NCBI GenBank assembly: GCA_903884915.1
Contig: CAISGS010000145.1
Location: forward strand, 1 to 7,182
Direction of reading: 5' to 3'
Length of the DNA: 7,182 nucleotides
Origin: an uncultured Caulobacteraceae bacterium
GTDB lineage: Bacteria > Pseudomonadota > Alphaproteobacteria > Caulobacterales > Caulobacteraceae
Shown here: in pieces, positions 4,470 to 7,182 of the stretch
Numbering within the stretch: position 1 is the stretch's first letter
Layout: each line of letters starts with the position of its first letter
Program-made: the position numbers and the translations under genes
Notes under the pieces: model-generated
The model's input: only the letters and a program-made list of their open reading frames with translations
Databases searched by the model: none
What the model was told of the DNA's origin: nothing

Positions 4470-6224
4470 CTAGCCGCCTGTGCGGGTGGCCGGAGCGCAG
4501 CCCTTGCCCGCAACGGACATCAGCTCTGGATGTTCACGCGTGACCCCGGCCAGGATCTCGCAGCGCTGATCGTTGGTGGGGATAGTGGGATCGGCCATCA
4601 GGTCGCGCACGATGCGCTCGCCGCTTTCCTGATCCTTGCTCATCCGCACGCCGCCGCCTGCGGTGCTGTCAAAGATCATCAGCCGGTCAGCGTCAGAGGC
4701 GTTGGACCAGGTCTTCCACTCGGGCAGGCGACCCTCGACCCCGCGGCCGGGCGCACCGGTCGCGGCGAAATTGACCCAATAGCTCATCATCGAATCCGAC
4801 AGGGCGATACGGCCGGGCGCATTGTCCTTGGTGAAGGCATATTGGTCAAAGGCGCCAAGAAGCTGGAAATGACCAAAGACGAAGGGGATTTCGATGCTGT
4901 GGCCTGCGCCCAGCAGTTGCCCAAGGTCCGTGGTCAGGACCTTGCCTTGCTCGTCCCAATCAAAGCGGTAGCCCCAGACCGGCGCATGACCGCCCTTGAC
5001 CATGCGGTTGGCCGGGACATCGACCGAATTGGCCCGCCACATCCGGCTGGGATAGAGCGAGGCCGCCTCATAGAGGGCCTTGTCCCGCGCTGCGGGAAGG
5101 AGGCCGAGCGTATATTTGACCATCTTCGGGTTCAGGGCGTTGAACAGCTTCATTTCATCGCGGTTGGTGCCGGTAATGACCGGAACCGAATTGAAGGCGG
5201 TAGGACTGTCGATCACCGAGTCCAGACCTGCGGCGGGCAAGGTGATGCCGTCGGCAATGACGCGGTAAGGATCAATGTCGCGTGGTCCAACCCTATAGGC
5301 ATCATAGATCGCCTTGACCGAGACGGCACGCAGGGCAGCGCCCGTTACCGGGTGACCGGAACCGACAAGACGCTCACCCACGGCGAGGCCCGATTGCGGC
5401 TTCTTGCCCTCGGTCCCTTCGGCCACAGCCATCGGTTCAGAGCGGAACGAGCCTGACTGGATGATCGCGCGCTGGAACAGGCCCTTGGCCCGAGGACTGG
5501 CGACGAGGGCCGCCACATTCTGCCCGCCCGCGCTCTCGCCAAAGATGGTCACGCGGCTGGTGTCACCGCCAAAGGCTGCAACATCATCGCGCACCCATTC
5601 CAGCGCCCGGATCTGATCGAGCATGCCAAAGTTGGGCGAGGCATCATCGGTCAGGCTGCTGCCGTCGCGCAGGGCCCGATGGGCCATCCAGCCGAGCGCA
5701 CCAAGTCGGTACTGCACGACGACAACGACGACCTTGAACCGCGCCGCCAAGGCCGATCCATTATATTGATCCGCGCGGCCCCAGGTGTTTGAGCCCCCGT
5801 GGATCCAGACCATTACCGGCAGCTTTGCGGCAGAGGCCTCGCTCGCCGTCATCGGCGGGGTATAGACGTCCAGATAGAGACAGTCCTCTTGACCGGCGAT
5901 CTCCCCAAACTTGGCCTTGGGCACACCGTCCATGGCGCTGAGAATTTGCGTACACCAAGGCGCAGGCTTGGTCGAAACGCGTGTCTCGCTCCAGCCTTCA
6001 GCCGGACGCGGAGCGCGCCAACGCAGGTCCCCGACCGGCGGCTTGGCAAAGGGAATAGACCGCCAGGCATGGGCCCCGGTATCGGCGTCGACATAGCCGA
6101 CAACAGGCCCCTGCGGCAGGGCGCGGCTGGTGGCCAGATTGGCTGACGGCAGGTCCGGTGCGGCCGTCGCTGGCGAACAGGCGCTCAGGCACAGGGCCGC
6201 CAAAACAAGAACTATGCGCTTCAT
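4470..6224 (-). CDS. Lipoprotein type-B carboxylesterase
   Basis: This is a 584-residue alpha/beta-hydrolase of the carboxylesterase B (cholinesterase-like) family, cutting carboxylic esters. The N-terminus is a lipoprotein signal (Lys2, Arg3, hydrophobic stretch, lipobox Leu13-Ser-Ala-Cys16), so the mature protein is probably membrane-anchored in the periplasm or outer membrane. Family marks are the Glu113-Asp-Cys115-Leu-Tyr-Leu signature with a likely Cys91-Cys115 disulphide, the oxyanion-hole His142-Gly-Gly, and the nucleophile motif Gly-Glu-Ser231-Ala-Gly-Gly. Glu357 and His442 complete the triad. The ATG at 6224 was chosen because it starts directly at the lipoprotein signal; an in-frame start at 6326 would add 34 polar residues before it and lie upstream of the putative promoter. 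The Shine-Dalgarno is weak (GGGGGA). The gene is divergent from the third SDR and followed by a terminator-like hairpin. The substrate is unknown. Confidence 0.95.
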   Translation of the reverse strand: MKRIVLVLAALCLSACSPATAAPDLPSANLATSRALPQGPVVGYVDADTGAHAWRSIPFAKPPVGDLRWRAPRPAEGWSETRVSTKPAPWCTQILSAMDGVPKAKFGEIAGQEDCLYLDVYTPPMTASEASAAKLPVMVWIHGGSNTWGRADQYNGSALAARFKVVVVVVQYRLGALGWMAHRALRDGSSLTDDASPNFGMLDQIRALEWVRDDVAAFGGDTSRVTIFGESAGGQNVAALVASPRAKGLFQRAIIQSGSFRSEPMAVAEGTEGKKPQSGLAVGERLVGSGHPVTGAALRAVSVKAIYDAYRVGPRDIDPYRVIADGITLPAAGLDSVIDSPTAFNSVPVITGTNRDEMKLFNALNPKMVKYTLGLLPAARDKALYEAASLYPSRMWRANSVDVPANRMVKGGHAPVWGYRFDWDEQGKVLTTDLGQLLGAGHSIEIPFVFGHFQLLGAFDQYAFTKDNAPGRIALSDSMMSYWVNFAATGAPGRGVEGRLPEWKTWSNASDADRLMIFDSTAGGGVRMSKDQESGERIVRDLMADPTIPTNDQRCEILAGVTREHPELMSVAGKGCAPATRTGG

Positions 6225-6226
6225 GG

Positions 6227-6289
6227 TTTCCCCCAATGATCTTTGGGAGACAACATAGGCTGAAGGACGGGCGCGGCCAATGGGGGCAA
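6227..6289. repeat. Spaced imperfect inverted repeat flanking the esterase promoter
   Basis: CATTGGGGGAAA on the minus strand (6238-6227) and CAATGGGGGCAA on the plus strand (6278-6289) match at 10 of 12 positions. They are inverted, with centres 51 bp apart (about five helical turns), and bracket the candidate esterase promoter. It may be a pair of regulator sites; G-runs are common enough that chance is possible. Confidence 0.3.
6252..6280 (-). promoter_or_regulatory. Possible promoter for the esterase gene
   Basis: On the minus strand TTGGCC (6280-6275, 4 of 6) and TATGTT (6257-6252, 4 of 6) are separated by 17 bp. Transcription would start near 6245, about 20 nt before the ATG at 6224, which supports that start over the one at 6326. 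Confidence 0.4.
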
Positions 6290-6368
6290 TTTCATCAGCC
6301 TTAGGTCTTCCCCTTCCCGCCCCCACCGCCTAACCTCGCGCCAACCAAACACACCAGAGGGAACGACC

Positions 6369-7139
6369 ATGGATCTTCAGCTTAAGGGTAAGAACGCCGT
6401 CATTTTGGGCGGCACACGTGGCATTGGCCGGGCCATTGCCGAGCGACTGGCAATGGAGGGTGCCAATGTGGCGATCTGCGCGCGCGATAAGGCCCAGGTG
6501 GCTGAGACGGTCGCGGCCCTGAGCGCCATGGGCGTCAAGGCGACGGGGGCCTCGGTCGACATCATGGACGGTGCGGCCCTGAAGGGCTGGATCAGCGACG
6601 CAGCCGCGGAGCTTGGCGGGATTGATCTTCTGGTCTCCAACGCCGGAGCCATGGCTCAGGGCGGCGATCCGGCCTCGTGGGAACAGAATTTCAAGCTCGA
6701 CGTGCTGGGTATGGTCAATGCTTTTGACGCGGCCAAGCCGTTTTTGAAGAAGGCGGCGGCTGAGACGGGTGACGCCTCGTTCGTGATCATTGCCTCGATC
6801 TCGGCGGCGGAAACCGACAATGCTAGCTCTTACGGCCCGATCAAGGCCGCGCTGATCCACTTTGCAAAGGGTCTGGCCCGGCAATATGCCTCGCAGCATA
6901 TCCGCGCCAATGTGGTCTCGCCCGGGACGGTCTATTTCAAGGGCGGGGTCTGGAACACGATCGAGACCAACATGCCTGAACTGTTCGCCACAAGCATGGC
7001 CCGCAACCCGATGGGCCGGATGGCGACACCCGAAGACATTGCCAACGCGGCTGTGTTCCTCAGCAGCCCGCTGTCATCCTTCACCAGCGGCATCAATATG
7101 GTGGTGGATGGCGCCTTGAGCCGCCGGGTCAATTTCTAG
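6369..7139 (+). CDS. Short-chain dehydrogenase/reductase (FabG-like)
   Basis: This is a 256-residue classical-size SDR. It has the cofactor loop Gly14-Gly-Thr-Arg-Gly-Ile-Gly20, Arg39 after the second strand (NADP(H) preference), Asn91-Ala-Gly93, Ser143 as the probable catalytic Ser, Tyr155-x3-Lys159, and a Pro-Gly segment after the active site. The structural Asn of the catalytic tetrad appears to be Asp111 (in Leu-Asp-Val-Leu-Gly). It likely oxidises a secondary alcohol or reduces the ketone; the substrate is not deducible. The ATG at 6369 has a strong AGAGGGA (6356-6362) six bases upstream, the best ribosome-binding site in the window. It is divergent from the esterase over a 144-nt gap, which would allow joint control. 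It is not close to the two other SDRs by eye, so this is not a recent tandem duplication. Confidence 0.93.
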   Translation: MDLQLKGKNAVILGGTRGIGRAIAERLAMEGANVAICARDKAQVAETVAALSAMGVKATGASVDIMDGAALKGWISDAAAELGGIDLLVSNAGAMAQGGDPASWEQNFKLDVLGMVNAFDAAKPFLKKAAAETGDASFVIIASISAAETDNASSYGPIKAALIHFAKGLARQYASQHIRANVVSPGTVYFKGGVWNTIETNMPELFATSMARNPMGRMATPEDIANAAVFLSSPLSSFTSGINMVVDGALSRRVNF

Positions 7140-7152
7140 GGTTTGAAAACAA

Positions 7153-7182
7153 GGCCCTCACCCAACCCTCTCCCACAGGGAG
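7153..7182. repeat. Truncated intergenic stem-loop repeat
   Basis: Just after the SDR stop, the segment with core CCCTCACCCAACCCTCTCCC (7155-7174) is followed by ACA and GGGAG (7178-7182). CTCCC (7170-7174) pairs with GGGAG, and the longer left arm (7166-7174) predicts that the right arm continues beyond the window. This looks like the short, widespread proteobacterial intergenic repeat of the CCCTC-ACCC type. It may also help end transcription of the SDR gene. Identification is from memory of such repeats. Confidence 0.6.

Noticed and set aside
4437..5456. Long plus-strand open frame (339 codons) opposite the esterase
   Set aside because: It is antisense to a gene with complete family motifs and catalytic triad. 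It has no recognisable domain, and long antisense frames are expected in GC-rich DNA.
5715..5733. Trinucleotide repeat-like tract (ACG/GAC units)
   Set aside because: It encodes a run of six valines in a core beta strand of the esterase, so protein structure explains it.
6232..6247. CCCAA / TTGGG hairpin just upstream of the esterase start
   Set aside because: Only 5 bp of stem with a 6-nt loop; weak and easily due to chance.
6225..6326. N-terminal extension of the esterase to an upstream ATG at 6326
   Set aside because: It would put 34 polar residues before a clear lipoprotein signal peptide and overlap the putative promoter; the ATG at 6224 is much better placed.
6330..6899. Minus-strand open frame (189 codons) opposite the third SDR
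   Set aside because: It is Arg/Gly-rich, has no recognisable domain, and lies fully across an SDR with intact motifs and a strong ribosome-binding site.

Overview
The window is GC-rich (about 60% by eye), densely coded DNA from what is most likely an alphaproteobacterium. Caulobacterales (Caulobacter, Phenylobacterium or Asticcacaulis type) is my best guess, from the mix of small oxidoreductases, a lipoprotein carboxylesterase and a nuclease/excalibur protein. This is inferred from protein style only; no rRNA or marker gene is present. No phage, transposase, CRISPR array or tRNA is visible.

Layout. A phytanoyl-CoA dioxygenase-like gene runs off the left edge on the minus strand (about 1-298). 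It is divergent from a plus-strand pair, a glutathione S-transferase (465-1076) and a divergent SDR with Phe in place of the catalytic Tyr (1113-1862). The pair converges, with a 13-nt gap, on a minus-strand series. In transcription order that series is a secreted lipoprotein type-B carboxylesterase (6224-4470), a secreted SNase-like/excalibur protein (4318-3740), a short acyl-CoA dehydrogenase-like protein (3683-2760) and a RhlG-like SDR (2685-1876). A third SDR (6369-7139) is divergent from the esterase. The right edge cuts into a proteobacterial-type intergenic stem-loop repeat.

How the genes may work together. Six of the eight genes encode or resemble enzymes for hydrolysing, oxidising or conjugating small lipophilic molecules: an esterase, an acyl-CoA dehydrogenase-like protein, a PhyH-type oxygenase, NAD(P)-dependent dehydrogenases and a GST. 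This fits an accessory catabolic or detoxification neighbourhood in which a surface or periplasmic esterase releases an alcohol or acid that cytoplasmic enzymes then oxidise. That is inference; no substrate can be read from the sequence, and no transporter or regulator lies inside the window.

The most interesting non-coding signal is a nested inverted repeat (4319-4366). It folds, as RNA, into a roughly 20-bp stem that contains the Shine-Dalgarno of the nuclease/excalibur gene and ends exactly at its GTG start. Other candidate regulatory structures are a two-arm inverted repeat before the RhlG-like SDR (2695-2725), a 13-bp tandem repeat and a 15-bp palindrome between the dioxygenase and GST genes (371-430), and a terminator-like hairpin after the esterase (4421-4454). 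I see no clear evidence of a wholly new multi-gene system.
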